34,228 nucleotides of DNA from Lentinus brumalis (lineage: Eukaryota > Basidiomycota > Agaricomycetes > Polyporales > Polyporaceae): positions 1 to 34,228 of the forward strand of contig MARA01000099.1 of the NCBI GenBank assembly GCA_001792895.1. Reading direction: 5' to 3'. The notes beneath the pieces were generated by a model that saw only the letters and a program-made list of their open reading frames with translations, searched no databases and had not been told where the DNA came from. Made by a program: the position numbers and the translations under genes. Shown in pieces: positions 17,141 to 28,756 of the stretch (position 1 is the first letter of the stretch; each line of letters begins with the position of its first letter).

Positions 17141-18291
17141 CAACAAACATTAACCTTTCCGATTACGATGTCTTTATGTCGTTTACATATTTGTTTATAA
17201 AAAATAACAGGCCAATAAGTTTTAATTTTACCAATATTTCTAATTTTTCTAGTAATAATAACTCCAATACTAAAATTGATAAAGAAAATTGGAAAATTAT
17301 TTTAGGTAGAAAAGGACCTATCGAAAATGCTCATAAATTAGCAAATGAACAAATTCAAAGTCAGAAACCTGTAAGCTTTAAAGTAATTAATGAAATTTTA
17401 GCTTATTGTAATATTTCAATTACTGAAGATATATTAAATAGTTTAATTAAAGCACCAAGTATCATTATAAAAAATTTAGATGCAAATGAAACCAAAAAAA
17501 TTCTTAAAGATAATATTGGTTTACCTTCTAGTAAAATACAGATACCTGGTGTATACATTTTTTAACATAAAATTACAGGACTTAAATATGTGGGTTCCTC
17601 TTCACAATTAGCCCAACGTTTATCTGGCTATTTAAATTACACACATAAACCAATAGGTAAATTTATTCCACTACTATTTAAGGATAGATTATCTAATTTT
17701 ACTTTAGAAGTTATACCTTTAGTAAATAATTATAATTTTAGATCTGAAATAGTATTAGAACAATATTATTTATTAGATCCTAGTTTTACTTTAAATACTG
17801 TTAAAGTGGTAAATAACCCTAGTGGTTCTAATGCTAAACCTCTATTTATGTATAATAGAGATAAAACCATATTGTATTATTCTTCTACACAACAAATAGA
17901 TTTTATTAAAAATCTTAATATTAGTCATTTTACTTTTTCTAAACATTTAAAAAAGGGTTCTTATTATTAAGGTAAATATCTTTTTACTAGAGAAGCAGAA
18001 TTACATGCTAAAGTTAAAGATATCTCTATAATAAAATTACAATTACAATTAGAAAAAGATAGAAAATTATTTAATAAAAATAAACCTTTAAATAGTTTAA
18101 GTAGATCTGTATTAATGAGTTTAGATAATTCCATTTCTTCGGATAAAGAAGATAGCAGTATGCTGTTTTTTAGTATTGGAAAATGTGTAGAACATTTAAG
18201 AAGTAAAGGCCTTCCCGCTACTCAAACAACATTGGTGAAATACATAGGTACAAGTAAAAGTTATCATGGTTATTTTTTTAAATATGTATAA
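17141..18291 (+). pseudogene. GIY-YIG homing endonuclease fused to cox1 exon, two in-frame TAA codons
   Basis: The cox1 frame continues without shift for 1.15 kb to TAA 18289. The GIY-YIG signature is GVYIF...[12 protein letters not shown] (about 17543-17600), followed by [10 protein letters not shown], a [16 protein letters not shown] segment and a C-terminal DNA-binding-like part (LFTREAELHAK, SIGKCVEHLRSKG, YIGTSKSYHGYFFKY). Two TAA codons interrupt it in frame, at 17563-17565 (inside the GIY-YIG motif) and 17968-17970. Relatives usually have different residues (Thr or Lys, and Leu) there, so a codon reassignment is unlikely. Nonsense decay or base-calling errors are the choices. Confidence 0.82.
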
Positions 18292-18545
18292 TCTTATCAG
18301 TTAATTTGGGATTAATATAAAATTTCTAACAGTAAGCTGGGACACCCTTAGAGCTTTTGATACTTAAAAAAAAAAAAGAGTAAAAATTCAAAAAGATTGG
18401 GCAATCAGCAGGAAACGAAATCTTTAATTTAATTAAATATAAAGAAAATAGGATCCTCAGAGACTATACGTAAGACACGTTTCTCTAAAAATTAGAAACG
18501 CTGAAGAGATAGTCCACTTTAATTAAGAAATTTATTAAATAAAGG
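17141..18545 (+). mobile_element. cox1 intron 1, group IB-like
   Basis: Core at about 18330-18513: GCTGGGACACCCTTAGAGC, CAATCAGCAGGAAACG, GGATCCTCAGAGACTATACG, GAAGAGATAGTCCAC. The ORF precedes the core and is fused to the upstream exon. Last base G at 18545. Confidence 0.88.
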
Positions 18546-18667
18546 TCATAACTACTGTTCTTAACATGAGAACTAATGGAATGAGCTTACATAAATTACC
18601 ATTATTTGTATGGGCTATTTTTATTACAGCTATTCTATTATTATTATCATTACCTGTATTAGCCGGT
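18546..18667 (+). CDS. cox1: cox1 exon b
   Basis: Encodes [20 protein letters not shown] then [20 protein letters not shown]. Joins exon c as LAG-GITMLLTDRN, a basidiomycete-like sequence. Confidence 0.95.
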
Positions 18668-19825
18668 AAAATTATACTGCCGGCTTTAAATTCGGCTATA
18701 TGCTGGAAACTGTTAGAAATAACACAATCAGCAGGAAACCTTGAATTTTCTAGTTTTACAGGGATCCTCAGAGACTACACGCCGCAAATCCTATGCTGTA
18801 AATCTTTTTCAATACCATTTCTATTTCCTAGGTTTTCGAGTCATTTTTCAAAGCCTAAATATAATCCTGTTTTTTTGTTCTTATTTAGCTGGTCTGATAG
18901 AAGGTGATGGTACAATCATAGTACCAAAAACTGAAAGATCTCCTAAAGGAAAATTGAATTATCCTTCTATACAAATAGTCTTTGACTCTAGAGATTTACC
19001 ATTAGCGGTAATATTACAAAAAGAATTAGGATTTGGAACTTTAACTAAAACAAAAGGATTAAATGCATATCGTCTAAATTTTTATACTTATGAAAGTCTT
19101 ATAATTTAGTTGAAATTATAAATGGTAAAATGAGAACAGTTAAAATAGAAATGCTATATAAATTAATCGATTTTTTGAATGATCGACATAGTCTAGATAT
19201 TTTCAAAAAGGTAAAGATATAAGTCCAATTAACTCTAATAGTTGGTTATCTGGCTTTATTGAAGCCGATGGTCATTTCTACGTAAATTTAAATCATAAGG
19301 CCTCATCTTTATCTTGCAAATTTTATTTAAATCAAAGTTCAAAAAATCATTTAGGTTTAGACAAAATAGAAATTATGCAAAATTTATCTCAATTTTTAAA
19401 TGTAAAAATGAATATAAGAGAAAATAAAAATATCGTGATTACAAAGAATATAGTATTACAACTAATTCTATTCCAAATAATTTAATTATTATTAATTATT
19501 TAGAAAAATATCCATTATTTTCAAGTAAATATCTAAATTTTATAGATTTTAGATGTATTGTAGATATGATCCAGAATAAAGAACATAAAACGATTTTAGG
19601 AAAAGAAAAATTCAGGTCATTAAATCAGGTATGAATAATAGACGAACTGAATTTAATTGGAATCATTTGCAAAAATTTTACGCAGCTTATAGAGATAAGA
19701 TATAGTCCCAACTTATATGTGAATATAAGAGTCTTCACCTTTTTATAAAATTTTATAAATTGAGAATTTTTTCATGGAACATCGTTCAGTGAAGCAAGAA
19801 AAAAAAAATTAAAAAGAAGCAATAG
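18668..19825 (+). mobile_element. cox1 intron 2, group IB
   Basis: Inserted after TTAGCCGGT. The internal guide CCGGCT (18680-18685) pairs with exon AGCCGG to form P1. Core: ATATGCTGGAAACTG, CAATCAGCAGGAAACC, GATCCTCAGAGACTACACG, AAGATATAGTCCCAAC (19697-19712). A paralogous intron sits in nad4 after CTAGCTGGT. Confidence 0.88.
18741..19640 (+). pseudogene. LAGLIDADG_1 endonuclease, several frameshifts
   Basis: Motif 1 [14 protein letters not shown] (about 18883-18920) is followed by PKTERSPKGKLNYPS, LQKELGFGTL and a break at about 19107. Motif 2 WLSGFIEADGHF (about 19243-19280) follows in another frame, then LNQSSKNHLG. More breaks occur near 19200, 19430 and 19610. Segments YLEKYPLFSSKYLNF and NRRTEFNWNHL complete a normal family C terminus. 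Homologous to the remnant in the nad4 intron. Confidence 0.78.
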
Positions 19826-19888
19826 GGTATAACAATGCTTCTTACAGATAGAAACTTTAACACTAGTTTCTATGACCCAGCTGGAGGT
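19826..19888 (+). CDS. cox1: cox1 exon c
   Basis: Encodes GITMLLTDRNFNTSFYDPAGG (read as GITMLLTDRN and FNTSFYDPAGG). It is 63 nt and joins exon d as AGG-GDPILYQ. Confidence 0.92.
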
Positions 19889-20838
19889 GGATCACTGCCA
19901 TAATTTTACTATATGCTGGAAACTCCTAAAATTTTAAGTACCAGTATTCAAGGTAAAATCTTAAATGTGTGTATTATTTTATAAGCCCTATAACAATCAG
20001 TACACAAAGGACAATCAGCAGGAAACTTAAAAAAAAAAATCCTCAGAGAATATACGTAAAACATCTACTCCTTATCGTTAAAATAAAGATAAGGAAAAAT
20101 GATGAAGATAAATTCCAATTTTACTTCTATTTATATATTATCTAGGAGTGAAAAATAAGTCATTTAAAGAGTGATAGTACTAAATTAGAAAAAAAAAACA
20201 ATGAAACTTCTCCTTCTGGAGAACAACTGAATATTCTAATTTTTTAGAAGAAGTTTTGGTAGGTATGTTACTTGGTGACGCTTGGTTAGAAAAACAAAAG
20301 TAAATGCAAGATTCAGATTTGAACAAAGTCATATTAGAACAGAATTTTTTTTTGATGTGTTTAAATATTTTGCTTTTTATAGCCCTAATACCCCTAAATT
20401 AAGGGAAAGATTAGATAAAAGAACCGGAAAAAATATATAAAACTTGGCATTTTTCTACTTTATCTTCTCCTTTATTTACTTATTATTATGATTTATTTTA
20501 CAAAGATTTAGGAACAGGATATAAAAAAATAATTCCTGATAATATATTTGAATTATTAACACCTGTTTCTCTATGTTTTGGATAATGAGTGATGGTTATA
20601 AAAAAATAATGGAGTAGGTTTAGCTACAAATAGTTTTACTTTTTCAGATAATCAAAAACTAGTTAAAGCTCTAAATACTAAATTTGGGTTTAGCAGTTGG
20701 ATAGTTGATGATCATGGCTACCCTTCTATTTATATTCCTAAATCAGATTTAATTAAATTACAACAATTAATCAGGGGTATTATGCTACCTACTTTACTTT
20801 ATAAAATTCATCTTTAAATTAACTCTCCCGAAACAAAG
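19889..20838 (+). mobile_element. cox1 intron 3, group IB
   Basis: Core at 19912-20115: ATATGCTGGAAACTCC, CAATCAGCAGGAAAC, ATCCTCAGAGAATATACG and a degraded S element GAAGATAAATTCC. The ORF lies downstream of the core. Ends in G at 20838. Confidence 0.85.
20225..20817 (+). pseudogene. LAGLIDADG_2 endonuclease, frameshifted
   Basis: Motif 1 VLVGMLLGDAWLEK is followed by NARFRFEQSHIRTEFFF, then FSTLSSPLFTYYYDLFYK, IIPDNIFELLTPVSLCF and motif 2 region WIMSDGYK, VGLATNSFTF, and the terminal MLPTLLYKIHL at 20817. The frame changes at about 20300, 20430, 20580 and 20610. All family landmarks are present in order, so it is one gene with indels. Confidence 0.78.
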
Positions 20839-20868
20839 GGTGATCCAATTTATATCAACATCTTTTCT
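20839..20868 (+). CDS. cox1: cox1 exon d
   Basis: 30 nt encoding GDPILYQHLF; one T is missing (CCAATTTATATC for CCAATTTTATATC). It ends in T and joins the 11-nt exon e as HLF-WFFG. Confidence 0.88.
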
Positions 20869-21821
20869 ATTATAAAGCCTTAATCCCCGGTATTATTTGT
20901 GCTAAAAGGGATAACTCCTCTTCTTGCGAGTTTTTCAACTCCTCCGTTTCAAAAGGAAGAGTCAAACAAAAAGACGAATGGAGAGGAAGTAATACAAATT
21001 TTAACTTTTTAAACTTTTTTAGTGAATACAAATCTCATATTAGTGCTGAGTTACCCTGCAAAGATTTTCTTACTTGGCTTATAGGTTTTAGTGAAGGGGA
21101 TGGATCTTTTATTGTAAGTAGAAGAGGAGACCTTAGCTTTGTTATAAGTCAAGATACTAGAGATATTCAAGTCTTAAATATGATTCAAAATAATTTAAAG
21201 TTTGGTAAAGTCATTAAACAAGGTAAGACTGTCTCTCGGTACGTTGTACAAGATAAAATAGGTCTTTATTTAATAGCTTTGTTATTTAATGGCAATTTAA
21301 TTACCTTACAAAAAATAAACAGATATCAAAATTTTTTAGAAAATGTCAATGTTTATAATAATAACGGTAGAATAAAACTTCCTAATATAAAATTATCAGC
21401 TTTTTCAGTTAAACCTACATTTCAAGATGGTTGGTTAGCAGGATTCTGTGATGCTGAAGGATGTTTTAGCTCAACAATATATAATAATAGCAACCGATTT
21501 AGTATAATATACGATATTGCCCAAAAAAATATTGAAGGTCAATCTATACTATATTATATACAAGATCTGTTTAAAGTAGGTAAAGTATATCACCATTCAG
21601 CCCCTAATGTTTTATATTATAGGGTTAATGGTTTAAATGAGACTAAACTACTTTTTGATTATTTTGATAGTAGTCACGGAACCCTTAAAAGTAAAAAACT
21701 TAAAAGCTATTTACTATGGAAAATTTTACACGCTAAATTACTAAATAAAGATCATTTAGATAGCACTAAGCGATACTCATTAAAAGTTTTAGCTAGTAAA
21801 ATAAATAATACCTGGGATTAA
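20869..21821 (+). CDS. LAGLIDADG_1 endonuclease/maturase fused to cox1 exon d
   Basis: The exon d frame continues as YYKALIPGIICAKRD and stays open to 21821, so translation probably begins in cox1 and the protein is released by proteolysis, as known for yeast intron maturases. Motif 1 WLIGFSEGDGSFIV (about 21075-21116), motif 2 WLAGFCDAEGCFS (about 21432-21470), both with intact acids. The C terminus LLNKDHLDSTKRYSLKVLAS is typical. About 318 intron-coded residues, no breaks; one of the few intact genes here. Confidence 0.9.
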
Positions 21822-22320
21822 TTTTTGGAAAAAAGGGAAAAGTTGATATGTAAATATTGAGAATTTAATAAAGCAGATGTGCTTATACTTTTTAACTTCA
21901 TTTGTAAGGTAATAAGTATCGGTTAATTCGGGTTTTCCCTCTAAGACTTTATTAAATGAATCTTTTCTCTAATCCTAATGATATGGAATAGGTAACTGTT
22001 AGGAGAAACTATTTCTAAGTCATTAACTTTTCTTGACAGAGAAAAGGTAAGAGCAACAAGCTTTTGAATGCTCTTTGGGTTATGTTAGTGAAAACGGTTA
22101 AAACTTCCCCAAGCAAGACCGTCGGTTGCCTAAACAATCGCTACAGACTGGGTCACTGATGGGTACCTGAAATGGTGCTTAATGTACAGTCGATTTCTTC
22201 CTCTCGGAGCACAAGGTCATCAATGAAACCAAAGTTAAACTCCCAAGTGGAGGGGACACTAAGGTAGAGGTGATACATGATTCTTAAATAGGGTGAAATA
22301 ATTTAAGAATTGAAGAAATG
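20869..22320 (+). mobile_element. cox1 intron 4, group I
   Basis: Core near 22110-22195: GCAAGACCGTCGGTTGCC, ATCGCTACAGACTGG, GTACCTGAAATGGTGC, TTAATGTACAGTCG, the class also seen in nad5 introns 1 and 3. The ORF is upstream and fused to exon d. Ends in G at 22320. Confidence 0.87.
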
Positions 22321-22331
22321 GGTTCTTCGGT
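22321..22331 (+). CDS. cox1: cox1 exon e, 11-nt micro-exon
   Basis: GGTTCTTCGGT only. With exon d (...CTTTTCT) and exon f (CACCCAGAAGTG) it gives HLFWFFG-HPEVYIL, exactly the conserved cox1 sequence. Both neighbouring introns obey the rule of T before and G at the end, which fixes both borders. Confidence 0.92.
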
Positions 22332-24065
22332 CAAATGTGGCCCTTTAAATATTATTTAATGCAACATACTGTAAGCGAGAAATTCATGAATAATTTATTA
22401 GATACTTTAAGTGTAAGTTGCATTCTTTGTACCGTTAAAGTTAAAAATCTTTTAAATATGAATAATTCGCAAGTAACCAAAGCGTATAACTCGTTAGTAG
22501 GAACTTCAGAGGCCATACGTATGTTAAATTTAAACAGAGTCTCTACTTTTTCTTCAGTAAGGCTTATTCATAGTAGTAATGAAGATAAAAAATGGGAACA
22601 ATGGTTAGCAGGTCTCATAGATGGAGATGGGTGCTTCCAATTAAGTAAAAAAGGTTATGCTAGTTTAGAAATAACAATGGATATTAGAGATGAGCACGCA
22701 TTACAAATAGTTAAAAATGCTTATGGTGGATCTATAAAATTAAGATCCGGTGCTAATGCACTAAGATATAGATTACATCATAAATCAGGTTTATTAAAAT
22801 TAATTAATGATGTTAACGGGCATATTAGAAATTCTAATAGATTAGTTCAATTAAATAAAATATGTCATAAATATGAAATAAGTTTAATTTATCCTCAAAA
22901 ACTAACTTTTTATAATGGGTGGCTATCTGGATTTTTCGATGCTTGTGGTAAACTAGATTTAAAAATAACAGAAAATAATACAAAACCTCAATTAATTTTA
23001 ACTGTAACTCACAGATTGTATGATACTGTTGTATTGTTTAAAGATATTTTCGGAGGTTATGTTGAATGTGACAAAGGAAAAAGTGATCGTTTTGTATGGT
23101 ATTTAGATTCTGATGAAAAAATATTAAACTTTATGGAATATGTTAAAATATATCCTTTGAGATCATCTCGACGTAAACGTTCATTTTTAATTCCTGAGTT
23201 TTACAGACTATTAAATATGAGAGCTTACAAAGGAGAAAAAGGGAGTATTTCAGGTAAAATATGGTCAAGATTTAATTTAAAATTTACAAGGCCTATACAT
23301 ACTATGAGTATTCACTCTGATCAAAAAGAATTAATAAATAAATCTTCTTTATTAAAATTATCTAATGATTTAACTCAACGTAATGAGGTGGTAGTCTGGG
23401 GAAATCATATGGGATCTGGTATATCTTATGGACGACTAACAAAACAGGTATCTGAAATGTATAAATTTAATAATTATCAATACTCTGTTGTAATTGGTTT
23501 GTTATTATCAGATGGCTGGATTTCCTATTCTACTAAATTTGCTAAAACTCCCCGTTTAGGGTTTAAACAATCTTTAGATAAATTTAATTATTTATTCTTA
23601 GTTTTTAGCATATTATCTCCTTTTTGTAATAGTTTACCTAGTCTTGTGACATCTAAAAAAAAAAATTTAAGTTTAAGCTATGCTGTAAATTTTTTTACAC
23701 GGTCTCTTCCTTGTATTATGGATTTACATCTACTATTTTATATCAATAATAAAAAAGTAATCCCTCAAGATATATATCATTTATTAGATCCTATTGCTTT
23801 AGCTCACTGGATAATGGGAGATGGTCAGAGAAGAGATTACGGATTAGTTTTATGTACTGATTCTTTCACTATAGAAGAGGTAGTACGTTTGGTAAATGTA
23901 TTAATAGTACGGTATGATTTAATTTGTACAATTAGAACTAATAAATTAGGTCAGTATCGAATTTACATATCAGCAAAATCTATGGATAAATTAATATCAA
24001 TTGTATTACCTTATATGGAAGATTCCATGTTATATAAGCTTAAATTAGTATCTAATAAGAAATAG
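22332..24065 (+). CDS. Fused LAGLIDADG_1 + LAGLIDADG_2 protein, in frame with cox1
   Basis: The cox1 frame continues through exon e as WFFG-QMWPFK. From the internal ATG at 22335 the protein has 576 residues. Residues 86-320 form a LAGLIDADG_1 domain: motif 1 WLAGLIDGDGCF (90-101) and motif 2 WLSGFFDACGKL (196-207). In the second motif the catalytic acid is replaced by Cys (204), so cleavage by this half is doubtful; maturase function remains possible. Residues 350-576 form a complete LAGLIDADG_2 domain: GSGISYGRLTKQVSEM lead, motif VVIGLLLSDGW (385-395), motif LAHWIMGDGQ (489-498), end YMEDSMLYKLKL. No stops or frameshifts in 1.73 kb. Confidence 0.92.
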   Translation, partial: QMWPFKYYLMQHTVSEKFMNNLLDTLSVSCILCTVKVKNLLNMNNSQVTKAYNSLVGTSEAIRMLNLNRVSTFSSVRLIHSSNEDKKWEQWLAGLIDGDGCFQLSKKGYASLEITMDIRDEHALQIVKNAYGGSIKLRSGANALRYRLHHKSGLLKLINDVNGHIRNSNRLVQLNKICHKYEISLIYPQKLTFYNGWLSGFFDACGKLDLKITENNTKPQLILTVTHRLYDTVVLFKDIFGGYVECDKGKSDRFVWYLDSDEKILNFMEYVKIYPLRSSRRKRSFLIPEFYRLLNMRAYKGEKGSISGKIWSRFNLKFTRPIHTMSIHSDQKELINKSSLLKLSNDLTQRNEVVVWGNHMGSGISYGRLTKQVSEMYKFNNYQYSVVIGLLLSDGWISYSTKFAKTPRLGFKQSLDKFNYLFLVFSILSPFCNSLPSLVTSKKKNLSLSYAVNFFTRSLPCIMDLHLLFYINNKKVIPQDIYHLLDPIALAHWIMGDGQRRDYGLVLCTDSFTIEEVVRLVNVLIVRYDLICTIRTNKLGQYRIYISAKSMDKLISIVLPYMEDSMLYKLKLVSNKK

Positions 24066-24104
24066 TCTGATTATATCAAGTAAATTGTATGCAATCAATA
24101 TAGT

Positions 24105-24458
24105 TTATGTGAGATGGTACAGTTACAATTAATAGCACTGTTACACAATTATCTTCTCTTTCTCAAAAAACATCTGAATTATTGCAACCTTTACTAGAAA
24201 TATATGGTGGAAATATCTATATTGATAGAGGGAGCTCTCAATCTTTTAAATGGTATATAACCAAAAGAGAGGATATTTTTAATAGAATATTTTAAAAAAT
24301 ATCCATCTAGATCTGCTAAAAAAAATAGACTTCATTTAATCCCGAAATACTATGAATTAAAAGATCTTAAAGCCCATAAAGCTTTACCTGGCACTTTTTT
24401 GGAAAAAAGTTGGAAATATTTTAACAATAAATGGTTAAAATATGAAGATCTTAATTAA
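24105..24458 (+). pseudogene. Displaced C-terminal half of a LAGLIDADG_1 gene
   Basis: After the fusion gene, DGTVTINSTVTQLSSLSQ, IYGGNIYIDRGSSQSFKWYI, KYPSRSAKKNRLHLIPKYY, LKAHKALPGTFLEKSWKYF and the terminal NNKWLKYEDLN (stop about 24456-24458) match the second half of an intron-maturase type LAGLIDADG_1 protein. They are homologous to residues 200-320 of the upstream fusion but diverged. There is a break near 24295. It begins at the second LAGLIDADG motif (DGT). It looks like the original C terminus of the host gene, pushed aside by the LAGLIDADG_2 insertion. Confidence 0.78.
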
Positions 24459-24544
24459 GGTTAAATTTAAAGATATGGTCCAAACATTTTTTATTAAAAA
24501 AAAAAATATATTTTTATAGCCTAAAAAAAAAAATAAAAGTGTAG

Positions 24545-26108
<1,564 letters not shown>

Positions 26109-26194
26109 AGCAACTTTATATGGTGGTAGTTTAAGATTTACTACACCATTATTATTCACTTTAGGGTTCTTAGCTTTATTCACAATTGGTGGAT
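26109..26194 (+). CDS. cox1: cox1 exon g
   Basis: Encodes [20 protein letters not shown] then LALFTIGG; ends in T, joining exon h as GGL-TGVVLAN. Confidence 0.95.
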
Positions 26195-26661
26195 TATACT
26201 ACTCTGTTAGTTCACCGTTTAAAGGCTACTATATGCTGGAAACCTCTAATAACTAAGATACTCATTCTATCCGCTTTACAAGTTTGTTAGAGTAAATCGT
26301 CATACATTGCTGATCATAACATAGTAACAAAGCTTAGTTTTGAGCAACACAGCAGGAAACCTTGTTTATTAAATATAATAAGGTTCCTCAGAGACTATAC
26401 GTAGCCATCATTTTATTAGAAGTTAGCAACTATAAAAATCTGATAAAATGATAAGATATAGGTCCAAAAATAATAAATATTAGACAAATATATTTATTAA
26501 GGTTATATATTTAATTATGAGATATTGAATAATGATGTTTATCTTGTTCTAACTAACTTTAATTAGGATATGCCTTGTATTATACATATGTATAATGCTT
26601 CTCTGATTACCTCCAATTTTTATAATAAGGGAAGGGTTTAATATTTAAAATTCCAATTATG
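26195..26661 (+). mobile_element. cox1 intron 7, ORF-less group IB intron
   Basis: Compact 467-nt intron: ATATGCTGGAAACCTC (26232), CACAGCAGGAAACCTTG (about 26348), GTTCCTCAGAGACTATACG (about 26384), AAGATATAGGTCC (about 26454). No ORF and no endonuclease remnant were found. Ends in G at 26661. Confidence 0.87.
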
Positions 26662-26711
26662 TAACTGGAGTGGTATTGGCTAACGCCTCAATGGATATAG
26701 CCCTTCATGAT
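26662..26711 (+). CDS. cox1: cox1 exon h
   Basis: 50 nt encoding TGVVLANASMDIALHD (with a first Leu shared with exon g). Continues in frame into the intron 8 ORF. Joins exon i as [12 protein letters not shown]; the exact border is approximate. Confidence 0.92.
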
Positions 26712-28112
<1,401 letters not shown>

Positions 28113-28196
28113 TAAATGAACTAATTTACAGATCTAATAGTTTTTTTACATATCCTAATATTTTATCATACAAACTTTTGTGTTACCTCATAACAA

Positions 28197-28222
28197 ATAT
28201 CTAAATTATTTAATTTAGATAT
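28197..28222 (+). promoter_or_regulatory. 12-bp palindrome in the cox2-fragment leader
   Basis: ATATCTAAATTA and TAATTTAGATAT form a perfect 12-bp inverted repeat separated by 2 nt (28197-28222), ending 12 nt before the ATG at 28235. It could be an RNA hairpin for processing or translation. AT-rich palindromes also arise by chance, so its role is unproven. Confidence 0.45.
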
Positions 28223-28234
28223 AAAAATTTAAAT

Positions 28235-28501
28235 ATGTTATCAATTTTAAATACAATATATAACGATGCACCACAACCTTGGCAAATAGGATTCCAAGAT
28301 AGTGCTGCTCCAGGTTTTACAGGAATAGTTGAATTACACAATACTATCTTTTTCTATTTAGTAGTTATTTGTGTAGCTGTATTTTGGGTATTAGGTTCAA
28401 TTATCTATTACTTTAATACTAAAAATTCTCCTATTGTACATAAAATAAAGGGTTTTGTTAAATTTATCCGATTTTTAATACATTACTTAAGAAACCTTTA
28501 A
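28235..28501 (+). pseudogene. cox2: 5' end of cox2 with a foreign tail, inside cox1 intron 9
   Basis: 88-residue frame. The first 68 residues are a normal subunit 2 N terminus: MLSILNTIYNDAPQPWQIGF, QDSAAPGFTGIVELHNTIFF, one membrane helix, and YYFNTKNSPIVHK. Where cox2 should continue (YLNHGT.IELIWT) the sequence changes to IKGFVKFIRFLIHYLRNL and stops. The second helix and the copper-A domain are missing, so it cannot act as cox2. It may be a duplicated 5' end, or exon 1 of an interrupted cox2 brought here by rearrangement. No other cox2 sequence is in the window. Confidence 0.85.
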
Positions 28502-28756
28502 TATTTAATTTAATCTTAGGTCAATAATATAATTGTCCTAGCTGACCTATTCTGCTAGAATCTAGTGGATAGGTAAACAGTAAAAATTTCCCCATTTTTA
28601 AGATGTAACTTAGGATACCTTTATATTTTTAAGTAGTGATAAATTATCAAGATTGTCAAAGTGACAAGGTATTAACTATCAACTTTATTACGGTCTTCGT
28701 TATTTAGAAAATAGTAAAAAACTAAGTTCAAAAAAATTTATTCTAAATTTTTAAAT

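Larger units (their letters stand above)
22332..24544 (+). mobile_element. cox1 intron 5, group I with composite ORF
   Basis: Q-like AATTCGCAAGTAACCAAAG (22464-22482) and R-like GAACTTCAGAGGCCATACG (22501-22519) elements lie within the 5' coding part. The S element AAAGATATGGTCCAAAC is at about 24469-24485. The ORF and a second C-terminal remnant fill the space between R and S. Ends in G at 24544. Confidence 0.85.

Noticed and set aside
17563..17970. Codon reassignment of TAA
   Set aside because: TAA also ends cox1, nad4L and intact intron ORFs, and the two internal cases would need different amino acids.
18566..18907. 113-codon ORF beginning in cox1 exon b as a separate gene
   Set aside because: It is exon b read through into intron 2; after residue 40 it is core sequence without domain features.
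28545..28574. Hairpin ACCTATTC...GGATAGGT as a terminator
   Set aside because: The stem has mismatches and a very small loop, and lies within intron 9; it may be part of intron folding. No basis for a terminator.
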